Origin: CAZUAQ01 sp964618455
GTDB taxonomy: Bacteria > Planctomycetota > Phycisphaerae > UBA1845 > PWPN01
Direction: 5' to 3'
DNA: 54,060 bases
NCBI GenBank assembly: GCA_964618455.1
Contig: CAZUAQ010000040.1
Location: forward strand, 1-54,060
Shown here: in pieces, positions 18,263 to 26,126 of the stretch
Position numbering within the stretch: position 1 is the stretch's first letter
How the letters are laid out: each line of letters starts with the position of its first letter
Made by a program: the position numbers and the translations under genes
The notes under the pieces: generated by a model
Seen by the model: the letters and a program-made list of their open reading frames with translations, nothing else
What the model was told of the DNA's origin: nothing
The model's database searches: none

Positions 18263-18922
18263 ATGTTCCGGAAATCGGGAATATTCGTATTGTTGAGTGG
18301 GGTTTGCTTGAGTTCGTCGGCCATGGCGGCGGTCACCACGGCAGACTACAAGTTTGATGTCTCGGACACCTTCAGCCTGTCTGGGACGGAGTACGGCTCG
18401 GTTTCGATCACGGCGGATTCGACGCTGGGCATCGTGACCTTCGCGGTCGATGCCTTCGACGTTCAGCCGGCCTATGGCAAATTGGGAAAGAATTTCGGCA
18501 TTCACGCCTTTGCCTTGAACCTGGCAGACGACTCGATCCTGGGTTCCGTGAAGTCCATTTCGAAGCCCTCCGGCTGGAGTTTCAGCAAGGCCCCGGACAG
18601 GAGCCTGAGCATTTTCGGTGAGTTCGATGGCGGTGGGAAACGGGATTCCGGATCGCGCGAGGATCCGCTCGTTTTCTCGCTGATTCTGAAGGATGCTTCC
18701 CTGGCGGATGCCTCAAACTTCGTCTCGCCGACGACAGAGGGTTATCTCTTCACAGCGAAGGTGGCGGGATTCAAGGCGGAGCCGAACAGCCATTGGATCG
18801 GCGTGGGAGACCTGTCGACGGGGCCGCAGGTTGCCCAGGTTCCCCTGCCAGGAGCCGTGGCGATCGGTCTGCTGGGTCTGGCGTGCGTCCGATTCACGCG
18901 GAGCCCCAGGCGAGCCAACTGA
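18263..18922 (+). CDS. PEP-CTERM-like exported protein, paralog 1
   Basis: 219 residues. AAGGAG precedes the ATG at 18263. A signal peptide (to about AMAAV) is followed by one beta-sandwich-like domain with FKFDVS/YKFDVSDTFSLSGTEYGSVSI, then NFGIHAFALN and FGEFDGGG. The C-terminus VPLPGAVAIGLLGLACVRF plus RSPRRAN is a PEP-CTERM-type sorting signal with VPLPGA in place of VPEPA. It is likely processed by an exosortase/archaeosortase-like system and attached to the surface or exopolymer. It is followed by a close paralog at 19164, about half identical by eye. Function unknown. Confidence 0.7.
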   Translation: MFRKSGIFVLLSGVCLSSSAMAAVTTADYKFDVSDTFSLSGTEYGSVSITADSTLGIVTFAVDAFDVQPAYGKLGKNFGIHAFALNLADDSILGSVKSISKPSGWSFSKAPDRSLSIFGEFDGGGKRDSGSREDPLVFSLILKDASLADASNFVSPTTEGYLFTAKVAGFKAEPNSHWIGVGDLSTGPQVAQVPLPGAVAIGLLGLACVRFTRSPRRAN

Positions 18923-19163
18923 GGCCTCATGCCGGTCCTCAGCGCTTGACTCATCTGCTTCACCATGGATCATTTACCTGGCCCTTTTATGGAGCACCCC
19001 TTTCCATCCAGGGGGGTTATCAGGACTTGGTTAACTCTAATCTCAGATAATCTGCGGATCCGTGGTTTTTCTCCTTCCTCCCTATCATCGTTTTCTCTAA
19101 AATCGATGGCTCGGGTGAGGAATTTCTAATCTAGCAGAGAATGCATGTGGGGAGGATCTAAGC

Positions 19164-19820
19164 GTGTCCACACAGAAAACCAGTTTGGTTGTCATGATTG
19201 CCGCAGCGTGCAGTCTGCCTTCGTTGGCGACGGCGGCGGTCACGTCGGCTTCCTTCAAGTTCGACGTCTCTAACACTTACAATCTCGCCGGCGTCGAGTA
19301 CGGCTCGGTTTCGATCGAGGCGGATGACACTACGGGTGTGGTGACGTTCACCGTGGATGCCTACAACGTTCAGCCCACTTACGGCACGCTGAGCAACTTC
19401 GGCATTCAGGCGTTCGCGTTCAACACGGTCAGCGATTCGGTGATCGATGCGATTGATTCGGTCAGCAATCCCTCCGGCTGGAAGTTTGACGATTCACCCA
19501 ACAACAGCTTCAGCATGTTCGGCAAATTTGATGCCGCCGACAAAGGCAAGGGTAATTCCAGAATGGATCCGCTGGTGTTCTCGCTGACGCTGAGCGATAC
19601 GTCGTTGGCAGTCGCTGATAACTTCGCGTCCACGTCGAGTGAGGACTACCTTTTCGCGGCCCATATTGCGGGTTACGAGAACGGTCCGGGAAGCCACTGG
19701 GTGGGGGTGGATTCCGTTACGAATCCCGATCCCGGTTCCTCGCCGATTCCCGCACCGGGCGCCATCGCCCTGTGTGCTTTCGGTTTGTCGTTCGTGGGTT
19801 TCCTGCGACGCAAGCAGTAG
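19164..19820 (+). CDS. PEP-CTERM-like exported protein, paralog 2
   Basis: 218 residues from a GTG start at 19164 with GGGAGG upstream. Signal peptide to about LATAA, then the same domain as paralog 1 (FKFDVSNTYNLAGVEYGSVS; NFGIQAFAFN; GSHWVGV). The C-terminus PIPAPGAIALCAFGLSFV-FLRRKQ is a PEP-CTERM-like signal with PIPAPGA. The two genes are tandem duplicates separated by 241 bp. A strong terminator follows at 19856. Function unknown. Confidence 0.75.
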   Translation: MSTQKTSLVVMIAAACSLPSLATAAVTSASFKFDVSNTYNLAGVEYGSVSIEADDTTGVVTFTVDAYNVQPTYGTLSNFGIQAFAFNTVSDSVIDAIDSVSNPSGWKFDDSPNNSFSMFGKFDAADKGKGNSRMDPLVFSLTLSDTSLAVADNFASTSSEDYLFAAHIAGYENGPGSHWVGVDSVTNPDPGSSPIPAPGAIALCAFGLSFVGFLRRKQ

Positions 19821-19855
19821 AGCTACATCGCCCAAGACTGAAAACATGAAATCGG

Positions 19856-19884
19856 AAGCCGGCCTCGTGAGGCCGGCTTTTTTT
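19856..19884 (+). terminator. Intrinsic terminator after the PEP-CTERM pair
   Basis: Perfect 8-bp GC-rich stem AGCCGGCC (19857-19864) and GGCCGGCT (19871-19878), 6-nt loop, followed by a run of seven T. It ends the plus-strand transcript from the paralog genes. The opposing gene ends at 19941, so it could also help separate the convergent transcripts. Confidence 0.9.
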
Positions 19885-19940
19885 ATGGGATCACCTGAAG
19901 AGCGGGATGTCCCGGATCTGATTCTCGGATCGGGAAGCGG

Positions 19941-20567
19941 TCAGTGGGATGCGGTCGATGCGGATCCCTTGAGGACGTCCTGGGGTTTTGCGGGCTTGTC
20001 GGCGCCGTTTCGCTCGGAGCGGTATTCATCCGCTTTGCGGAGCAGATAGACGAACTCGCCACCGGAGATGTACTGATATGTGGCGGACTTGGACATCAGG
20101 CCGCGGTACGTGAGTTCTCGCAGGGCGTAGCGGCGGTCGCCGAGTCCCCAGCTGCCGAACAGGGTCATGTCCACGCCGCCGCGCATCTCAAGCATCCGGT
20201 ACAGCATGTACGCGATCGTCCCGCGATCAATGGCCTGATCGCGCTCGAGGCCCCACTCGGGCCGGACCATCCCGCGGGAAATCAACGCCTGCTCGCGGGC
20301 GGCAAAGTCCTCGTGCGTATCGTCCCCGTCGGCCAGGATCAGCACGGCGCGATACGCCTCCGCCACGGTGACCACCGGCTCGGCCGGCAGTTTGCCGTGA
20401 ACGAGTTCCATGGCATCAACGGCTTCCCCCGCGTCCGCCTGATCCGGACGGCGCATGGTCGAACACCCGAGGGACACCGTCAGAAGGACGATGCCCGCCA
20501 GGCGAGCCATCCCGCCCCAAGTGCCCGTCTTGACCCACGTTCCATGGATGGTTGGTAAGGTGTTCAT
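19941..20567 (-). CDS. Small lipoprotein of unknown function
   Basis: 208 residues from 20567. An internal Met at 20510 (MARLAGIVLLTVSLGC) would start exactly at a lipoprotein signal with lipobox VSLGC, so the true product may be 189 residues. The mature part is acidic to neutral with EAYRAVLILADGDD and a later segment (RGTIAYMLYRMLEMRGG and RYALRELTYRGLMS) that faintly recalls S-layer-homology or EF-like structural repeats; no clear family. It starts 5 bp after the porin gene stop, so the two form one minus-strand operon and probably work together at the outer membrane. Confidence 0.6.
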   Translation of the reverse strand: MNTLPTIHGTWVKTGTWGGMARLAGIVLLTVSLGCSTMRRPDQADAGEAVDAMELVHGKLPAEPVVTVAEAYRAVLILADGDDTHEDFAAREQALISRGMVRPEWGLERDQAIDRGTIAYMLYRMLEMRGGVDMTLFGSWGLGDRRYALRELTYRGLMSKSATYQYISGGEFVYLLRKADEYRSERNGADKPAKPQDVLKGSASTASH

Positions 20568-20572
20568 GCGAA

Positions 20573-22006
20573 TCAGAAGCTCCAGGTCAAACCCGTCAGG
20601 AAGAAAGTACGCGTGGTGCGATCGTCATACGCCTGTCCGGGGAAGAAGACCCCCAGCGAGGAGGTCCATGCCAGATCGGAGGTAATGCGCCACTTCACGT
20701 GGTAGTCCATGGCCCACCCGGCATAGCCGGAACGATTGGTGGCGGTGAAATCGGAAACCGCTCCGGAGCGATGGTTTTTCCAGTAGAGGAACCAGTCCGT
20801 GCCGAGTTCGAGGTTCTTGAACTCCTCGATCTCCTCCAGCGGCCGGAACGCCGCCCCGGCCCGCCAGATGTGGACGTTGCTCAACCGCGGAGCCATGGTC
20901 AGCCCCGTGTAGCGGTAGCCGAAACCCGAGAAACTCGTATCGTCGCCGGCGAGATTGCCGCCGAAAGTATCCGTCGGGCTGCCGAAGCGATCGCCGTCGC
21001 CGCTGGCGAACATGTACTCCAGGCCGAAGCGCGGCTTCATCTTCGCCTGCGAGAGATACTCGAGATTCACGTCGAAGGCCCAGGCCTCGATGTCGGCTTC
21101 ACCGCGTCCCCGGTCCCGCTGGCTTTCGCCCCCTTCCCAGACCCATTCGGTGCTGTAGAAGAGGTTTTTCATCAGCTCGCCGTCCATGCCCACGCCGGTG
21201 TACCAACTGTCGTAGTCGAAGTCCTGGAACAGGACGATCGGCCGCGTCTCCTTGAGTTGATCGTCACCATGGAAGAAGTAGGCGAAAGGGCGATGCTTGG
21301 GGATGCCCTTGTAGCTGATCTGAGTGCCCCAGAAGTGCCGCTCGGAGTTGTGCCCGTTGGGTCGGCTGGCGTCGATATCATCATGGCTGTCGATGGTCGT
21401 GCCGAGCAGACCCTGCACCTCGAAGTCCGCCACTTCCGCCGTCATCAGGATATGATCCAGGGGAATCGACAGGGCGTATCCCGTCCCGAAATCCACGTAG
21501 TCGCGCCCGATCTTGAACTTGAAGTTCCAGTCGAGATCCTCATGGGCGTAGGCCCGCATCGCCTTGCGGAGATCGAACTGGTAGAAGCCGCGATCGAGGT
21601 TCGGGCCGACCCAATCGTCATCGTTGCCGTCGAAGGCGTCGCCGGTGTTAAAGTCGTGGTACTGCAGCGTGGTGCGGCCGTAGATCTCGTGGGCTCCGCG
21701 ATCAATCGTGGCCGCGCCCCAGACGCGAAGATCGTTGCGGCGGTACGTTCGCGAGGACTCGAGCCCGTCGTCCCAGATGAAGAGATTGAAATTGTACCAT
21801 CCGCCGTAGTCGAGCCCGATCCGCTGCTCGGCGGGCAGCTCCGTGTTCAACTGCTCGCGGACCTGCTCTTCGATCTCGCGCTGCTGTTGCAGGAACGGTG
21901 AACTGGCCTGCCCGGAAGCAGGCTCGGGATGGATGGCCCCCCAGCAGAGGCATGCCGCCAGGCATGCAAGCGAGGTTCCCCGGCAAAGACGGACCCTGAG
22001 CGACAT
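20573..22006 (-). CDS. Outer-membrane alginate-export-like beta-barrel protein
   Basis: 477 residues from the ATG at 22006 (AAAGGG upstream; 22030 is a longer alternative). A signal peptide to about ASGQA is followed by a short coiled stretch (LQQQREIEEQVREQL) and then alternating, aromatic-rich beta strands to the end. The last residues LTWSF end in Phe, the usual barrel-insertion signal. Phrases such as RNDLRVWGAATIDRGAHEIYGRTTL and WRAGAAFRPLEEIEEFKNLELG match alginate-export (AlgE-type) porins. It is probably an outer-membrane channel for a polysaccharide or anion. The downstream lipoprotein gene is 5 bp away. Confidence 0.7.
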   Translation of the reverse strand: MSLRVRLCRGTSLACLAACLCWGAIHPEPASGQASSPFLQQQREIEEQVREQLNTELPAEQRIGLDYGGWYNFNLFIWDDGLESSRTYRRNDLRVWGAATIDRGAHEIYGRTTLQYHDFNTGDAFDGNDDDWVGPNLDRGFYQFDLRKAMRAYAHEDLDWNFKFKIGRDYVDFGTGYALSIPLDHILMTAEVADFEVQGLLGTTIDSHDDIDASRPNGHNSERHFWGTQISYKGIPKHRPFAYFFHGDDQLKETRPIVLFQDFDYDSWYTGVGMDGELMKNLFYSTEWVWEGGESQRDRGRGEADIEAWAFDVNLEYLSQAKMKPRFGLEYMFASGDGDRFGSPTDTFGGNLAGDDTSFSGFGYRYTGLTMAPRLSNVHIWRAGAAFRPLEEIEEFKNLELGTDWFLYWKNHRSGAVSDFTATNRSGYAGWAMDYHVKWRITSDLAWTSSLGVFFPGQAYDDRTTRTFFLTGLTWSF

Positions 22007-22172
22007 CGCGGATTGCCCTTTTCTGGTCATGACACTTGTCGTCGAAAGATGGGTGTGCCGTCACCGCGCCATTCGCTGACGACGACCCGGAACATGTTCC
22101 GCCACGGGTATCATGACCTCCTGATGTCGTGAACGCAAGCCAAACCCGCGCCAATCTCAGGAGATCCCCAGC

Positions 22173-22715
22173 TTAGCGGGAGGAACCCGCTCTGCTTTTC
22201 TCGAGGAAATCGATGATCTCCTCGCCGACTTTTTTGGCCATATCTTCCATTTCCGTATGCACCGGGGAGTCCGTCACCCCCTCCACGTAGATGCGGCCCA
22301 GGGACTGACCGGTGGCCTCGTCCGTGATGCGGGCGATGACGTCCAGCCGGCCCACGTTGCCGACGATCGACTTTTTCTTGTAGAACCGGCATTCGACCGC
22401 CAGGCGGAGCGCTTTTCCGTCACCACTGGCGGCAAGGACCTCGCTCTCGCGCAGGGCGTCGCGCGTCGACCGTTCAACACTGTTGAGCACGGCCTGGGGG
22501 CAGATCGCCCGGACGTCGGTGGTCACGCCCGAGAGTTTGACCACGTCGTAATCCTGCAGCCGCGGCACGGGGTCGAGCACGATCGTGTCCGCCTCCACGC
22601 CGATCAGCGCTTTCACGCCTGCCTTCGCCGCCATGCCGCATCCCGCTGACATCATCAGGATGCCGGCCAGGATGGAGACTGTGGCCAACCGTAGCTTCCA
22701 TGAGAATCGAACCAT
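22173..22715 (-). CDS. Lipoprotein, DUF4410-like
   Basis: 180 residues. AAGGAG is upstream of the ATG at 22715. The signal peptide ends with lipobox MSAGC. The mature domain with PRLQDYDVVKLSGVTTDV, RDALRESEVL and RLDVIARITDEATGQSLGRI resembles the DUF4410 family, small periplasmic-facing lipoproteins of unknown role. It starts 13 bp after the stop of the UvrC-like gene on the same strand, so they are likely one transcript, although a functional link is not obvious. Confidence 0.65.
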   Translation of the reverse strand: MVRFSWKLRLATVSILAGILMMSAGCGMAAKAGVKALIGVEADTIVLDPVPRLQDYDVVKLSGVTTDVRAICPQAVLNSVERSTRDALRESEVLAASGDGKALRLAVECRFYKKKSIVGNVGRLDVIARITDEATGQSLGRIYVEGVTDSPVHTEMEDMAKKVGEEIIDFLEKSRAGSSR

Positions 22716-22728
22716 CTGTATGTACTCC

Positions 22729-24048
22729 TTACTTCTCGTTTGGGTCGCCCATGTCGCTTCCCGATTCCCGGGGGTCTGAAGCGGGCGCCTTTGCGGTTTG
22801 AAACGTGTCGAGAATCCGTGCCGCCCATTCCTCCGCCGACTGCATCTCTGGATCGTTCTGATGAACAAATATGCCCGGTGGTTCGCGCTTCTGGAGGAAA
22901 TGGCAGAGCAGCCAGTGTAGCTCGCTCCGGTGGATGCTGTCGAGAGGTACCGGCGGTGACCAGGCCGATTGCAGCTGCGCGATCCACGCCGGTGCGTGCT
23001 GTGCGATCTGCTTCAGCGGGATCTCCTCGCCCGGCTCGATACCTTCCGGCCGGACGAAAAAAGGCTTGACGCGGGTCCGCGTCGAACCGCGCTGCACGAC
23101 GAGGTAGCGGCACTCCGCGATATCGCGCACATGCCGATAGTTGCGGTGCTCGAGCCCGCCGATGCGTTCGCGTTGCTGCTTGATGGCGGCGGCCCGCTCG
23201 AAGGCAAGATCGGCGGCGGCTTGGCGCATCCGCTGCTCGAGCGCGTCGAGGTGAGGCCGGCGATCCCCGGCGGCGAAGTCCCACGCCGCGCGAATCTGCG
23301 CGCGATACGATTCCATCGAGACCGTCCCGTCACACGGCGCGGGACATTTGCCCATCTCATAGTACGCGCACGCCTCTCCGTGCGGCGCCTGCTGCAGGAT
23401 GTCGTAATAGCGACAGAGATCGAAGGCGTCCTCGAGAATCTGGATGAAGCGGGTAGCGTCGTTCCGCGTGGCGAAGGGACCGAGGTGGTCGTCACCGTCG
23501 CGGAGGATCTTGCGGATCTCGAAACGGGGAAACTCAGTGTTGACGTTGACGCCCACGAACCAGGCGGGACTGAAGGCGACGTGCTCGCGATAGGCGTCGG
23601 GCAGCATCTCTCGTGCAATTTCCAGATATCGCCACATGATCTCGAAGGGGGATGAGGCCGGTTCCCAGCGGATGGTCCGGACGATCTCCGCCAGCCGGGC
23701 CCGTTTCCGGGCGGTCCCGGCCACGTTCGCCTCCTCGGCGTCGGCGACCTCCGGCTCGAGCAACCGGACGCGGAGCGCGCGGCGGAGGCTCCCTGCCGAG
23801 GCCAGTTGGACGAAGCGGTCGTCGGCGTCGGTGAGCAGATAGACGCCTCCCCCGGCGGGAAACGCCCGGGCGATCCGATCGATCGTCGCCGGCGTCAGTG
23901 CCACTTCACCTTCCGTAACATTCGGGGTATCGGGGTTCGCATCGGGCTCAGCGCGATTGCCCGCATCCTTGGGCGACACGTCGCGAGTCGCCTCGACCGG
24001 CGGAAACGGCATGCGCTGACTGAACCATCTGTCGTAGGAAGATTGCAC
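22729..24048 (-). CDS. UvrC-like protein lacking the C-terminal nuclease half
   Basis: 439 residues from a GTG at 24048 (AAAGGG upstream). The middle carries the iron-sulfur Cys set of UvrC at C212, C227, C235 and C239 (CAYYEMGKCPAPC), followed by a UVR motif (about 264-298) used for UvrB contact. An N-terminal GIY-YIG-like fold is suggested by GGGVYLL (67-72) and SAGSLRRALRVRL, but the YIG part is replaced (FVQLA). The RNase H-like endonuclease V domain and HhH tandem of full UvrC (about 600 residues) are absent. It could be a Cho-like accessory incision factor or a regulatory UvrB partner. Divergent from pyrR; co-oriented with the lipoprotein gene. Confidence 0.7.
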   Translation of the reverse strand: MQSSYDRWFSQRMPFPPVEATRDVSPKDAGNRAEPDANPDTPNVTEGEVALTPATIDRIARAFPAGGGVYLLTDADDRFVQLASAGSLRRALRVRLLEPEVADAEEANVAGTARKRARLAEIVRTIRWEPASSPFEIMWRYLEIAREMLPDAYREHVAFSPAWFVGVNVNTEFPRFEIRKILRDGDDHLGPFATRNDATRFIQILEDAFDLCRYYDILQQAPHGEACAYYEMGKCPAPCDGTVSMESYRAQIRAAWDFAAGDRRPHLDALEQRMRQAAADLAFERAAAIKQQRERIGGLEHRNYRHVRDIAECRYLVVQRGSTRTRVKPFFVRPEGIEPGEEIPLKQIAQHAPAWIAQLQSAWSPPVPLDSIHRSELHWLLCHFLQKREPPGIFVHQNDPEMQSAEEWAARILDTFQTAKAPASDPRESGSDMGDPNEK

Positions 24049-24127
24049 CGGCGGCCCTTTCGTCGCGAACGCACGGGCGCCCAGTGTAACACGAAGCGTT
24101 CCTCACGTCGGACCGGCGGCGTTTGCT

Positions 24128-24184
24128 CACATGGCAATCGCGCCGGCACCCGCTTTCGATCTTGCCGTTGCGCCCCGCCATGTG
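24128..24184 (+). promoter_or_regulatory. Inverted repeat in the pyrR leader
   Basis: CACATGGC (24128-24135) and GCCATGTG (24177-24184) can pair, closing a 57-base hairpin whose 3' arm ends 15 bases before the pyrR start. No U run follows and no clear PyrR-binding consensus was found, so its role (operator or leader RNA) is open. Confidence 0.3.
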
Positions 24185-24199
24185 GTAGGCTCAAGCATT

Positions 24200-24733
24200 A
24201 TGACGTCAGCCTCTCAGGAAGTTCTGCTCAACAGCGAAGAGGTGTCGCAAACGCTTCATCGAATGGTGCAGGACATTTACGACAGCCTGCCCCGGGACGT
24301 GCCGATCGGGGTGATCGGGATTCGCAGCCGCGGGGAAGTGCTCGCGAAGCGCATCGTCGATGCCCTCGGCAAGCTCGGAGTCGAAGGGCTCCGGCACGGC
24401 ACGCTCGACATCACGCTCTACCGCGACGACCTGGCCGAACTGGGTCCGCAGGCCATTTTGCGAAGTACCGAAATCGATTTCGACGTGGACGGCTGTTACA
24501 TCATCCTGGTGGATGATGTGCTCTATACCGGGCGATCGATCCGCGCGGCCCTGGACGCGTTGATCGACATGGGGCGTCCCAAGGCGATCCGCCTGGCCAT
24601 CCTGGCCGATCGCCCCGGGCGCGAACTGCCGATCCAGGCGGACTTCGTGGGCGTGCGCGTGCCGCGGGACGATGCCTCCGTGGCCGTGTTGCTCGCCGAA
24701 ACGGACGGACGCGACGAAGTACGAGCGGGATGA
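24200..24733 (+). CDS. pyrR: PyrR, bifunctional pyr regulator/uracil phosphoribosyltransferase
   Basis: 177 residues. The PRPP-binding loop IILVDDVLYTGRSIRAAL is diagnostic, and GVIGIRSRGEVLAKRI and LDITLYRDDL are further PyrR family motifs. PyrR senses UMP/UTP and, in many bacteria, binds pyr leader RNA; it also has uracil phosphoribosyltransferase activity. It starts at 24200 and is followed after 6 bp by pyrB, so they are one operon. Whether it binds RNA here is not shown. Confidence 0.9.
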   Translation: MTSASQEVLLNSEEVSQTLHRMVQDIYDSLPRDVPIGVIGIRSRGEVLAKRIVDALGKLGVEGLRHGTLDITLYRDDLAELGPQAILRSTEIDFDVDGCYIILVDDVLYTGRSIRAALDALIDMGRPKAIRLAILADRPGRELPIQADFVGVRVPRDDASVAVLLAETDGRDEVRAG

Positions 24734-24739
24734 GGTCGG

Positions 24740-25756
24740 ATGAACACCCACACACACGTCACCGAGACCACGCAAAGCATGGACACCTCAACGTCGAAGA
24801 CTGCCGCCGCGAAGGCGGACGAGTTCGTCTGGAAGCGTAAGCACCTGCTCGGGCTGGAGGATCTCTCCGCCGAGGAGCTGATGCACATCTTCCAGCAGGC
24901 GCAGACCTTCGGCGAAGTCTCCACCCGCAGCATCAAGAAGGTGCCGGCCCTGCGCGGGCGGGTGGTGGTGAATCTCTTCTACGAAGACTCGACGCGCACG
25001 CGCATGAGCTTCACGCTGGCGGCCCAGCGGCTGTCGGCGGACCTGCTCGAGTTCACTGCCTCCAAGTCGTCCATCACCAAGGGTGAATCGCTCCGCGACA
25101 CCGTGCGCAACATCGAGGCCATGGGCGTGGACATCTTCGTCGTCCGCCACAAGGCCGGCGGCGCGCCGCATTACCTCACGCAATGCACGAACTGCAGCGT
25201 CGTCAACGCCGGCGACGGCCAGCACGAGCACCCCACCCAGGGGCTCATCGACATCTTCACCATCCTGCAGAACAAGGGGCGGATCGAAGGGCTCAATGTC
25301 GTCATCGTCGGCGACATCGCCCACTCGCGCGTGGCCCGGTCGAACTTCTGGGGGCTGACCCGCCTCGGCGCGAAAGTCACGTTCGTCGGTCCGCCGACGC
25401 TCGTGCCCCGCGCCTTCGCCGGAATGGGCGCCACGGTCAGTCACGATCTCGACGCCGCCCTGCGCGAAGCCGACGTCGTCAACATGCTCCGCATCCAGCA
25501 CGAGCGCATGACCAGCCAGGTCTTCCCCAGCAAGCAGGAGTACGTCCGGCTCTTCGGGCTCACGCCGGAGCGCATGTCCATCGCCAAGCCCGACGTGCTC
25601 ATCATGCATCCCGGGCCGATCAACCGCGGCGTCGAACTGGCCAGCGAAGTCGCCGACGGCCCCAACAGCACCATTCTCGGCCAGGTGTCCAACGGCCTGG
25701 CCATCCGCATGGCGGTGCTCTTCCTCCTGAACCAGGCCGCCTCGCGCGAAAGCTGA
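24740..25756 (+). CDS. pyrB: Aspartate carbamoyltransferase catalytic chain
   Basis: 338 residues. The carbamoyl-phosphate motif STRTR lies at residues 84-88 in NLFYEDSTRTRMSF; HPTQGLIDIFTI and the C-terminal MHPGPINRGVEL are also conserved. It catalyses the first committed step of pyrimidine synthesis, carbamoyl phosphate plus aspartate to carbamoyl aspartate. It is about 25-30 residues longer than the usual chain at the N-terminus, a low-complexity Thr-rich tail. A second Met at residue 14 could be the start. No pyrC or pyrI follows. Confidence 0.95.
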   Translation: MNTHTHVTETTQSMDTSTSKTAAAKADEFVWKRKHLLGLEDLSAEELMHIFQQAQTFGEVSTRSIKKVPALRGRVVVNLFYEDSTRTRMSFTLAAQRLSADLLEFTASKSSITKGESLRDTVRNIEAMGVDIFVVRHKAGGAPHYLTQCTNCSVVNAGDGQHEHPTQGLIDIFTILQNKGRIEGLNVVIVGDIAHSRVARSNFWGLTRLGAKVTFVGPPTLVPRAFAGMGATVSHDLDAALREADVVNMLRIQHERMTSQVFPSKQEYVRLFGLTPERMSIAKPDVLIMHPGPINRGVELASEVADGPNSTILGQVSNGLAIRMAVLFLLNQAASRES

Positions 25757-26126
25757 GCACGCACCACACGACGCCGCGCAATACGGATCGATGCACGCCG
25801 CGCCGACACGCTAATCCGGGCAAGTCATTTCTTTCGTCACCCTCCGCCATCGAGATAGCACCTTCAGCCCGCAGCCACGCATCAGTCCGTACCCCGACCG
25901 TGAGGGAGGGGATCGCATGGCAGACTCACACCTCCCGCCAGGGCCTCGCACACGTCAGCATGTTCAGCAGCCTTCTGTCATGCATCTGGTGTGCTGAGAT
26001 TCACCCGGCATCCGCTTCCTCACGGGCGCGGTACTGACTGAGGCAGGCTGTCTCTCATACTGGCCGTCCCCTTTACCCGTCCCGCGTGGTCTCGACACAT
26101 CGCGTCAGTCACGCCAAAATGCTTCC
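25757..26126. other. Intergenic region, no gene seen
   Basis: 370 bases. No coding signal found. At 25837-25850 it contains a 14-base sequence (TCACCCTCCGCCAT) that recurs exactly at 29302-29315, beyond the restriction-modification gene. Confidence 0.5.
25837..25850 (+). repeat. 14-bp direct repeat, left copy
   Basis: TCACCCTCCGCCAT. The identical sequence is at 29302-29315, so the two copies flank the whole MmeI-like gene. Preceding bases CTTTC are also similar at both sites. Confidence 0.6.
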
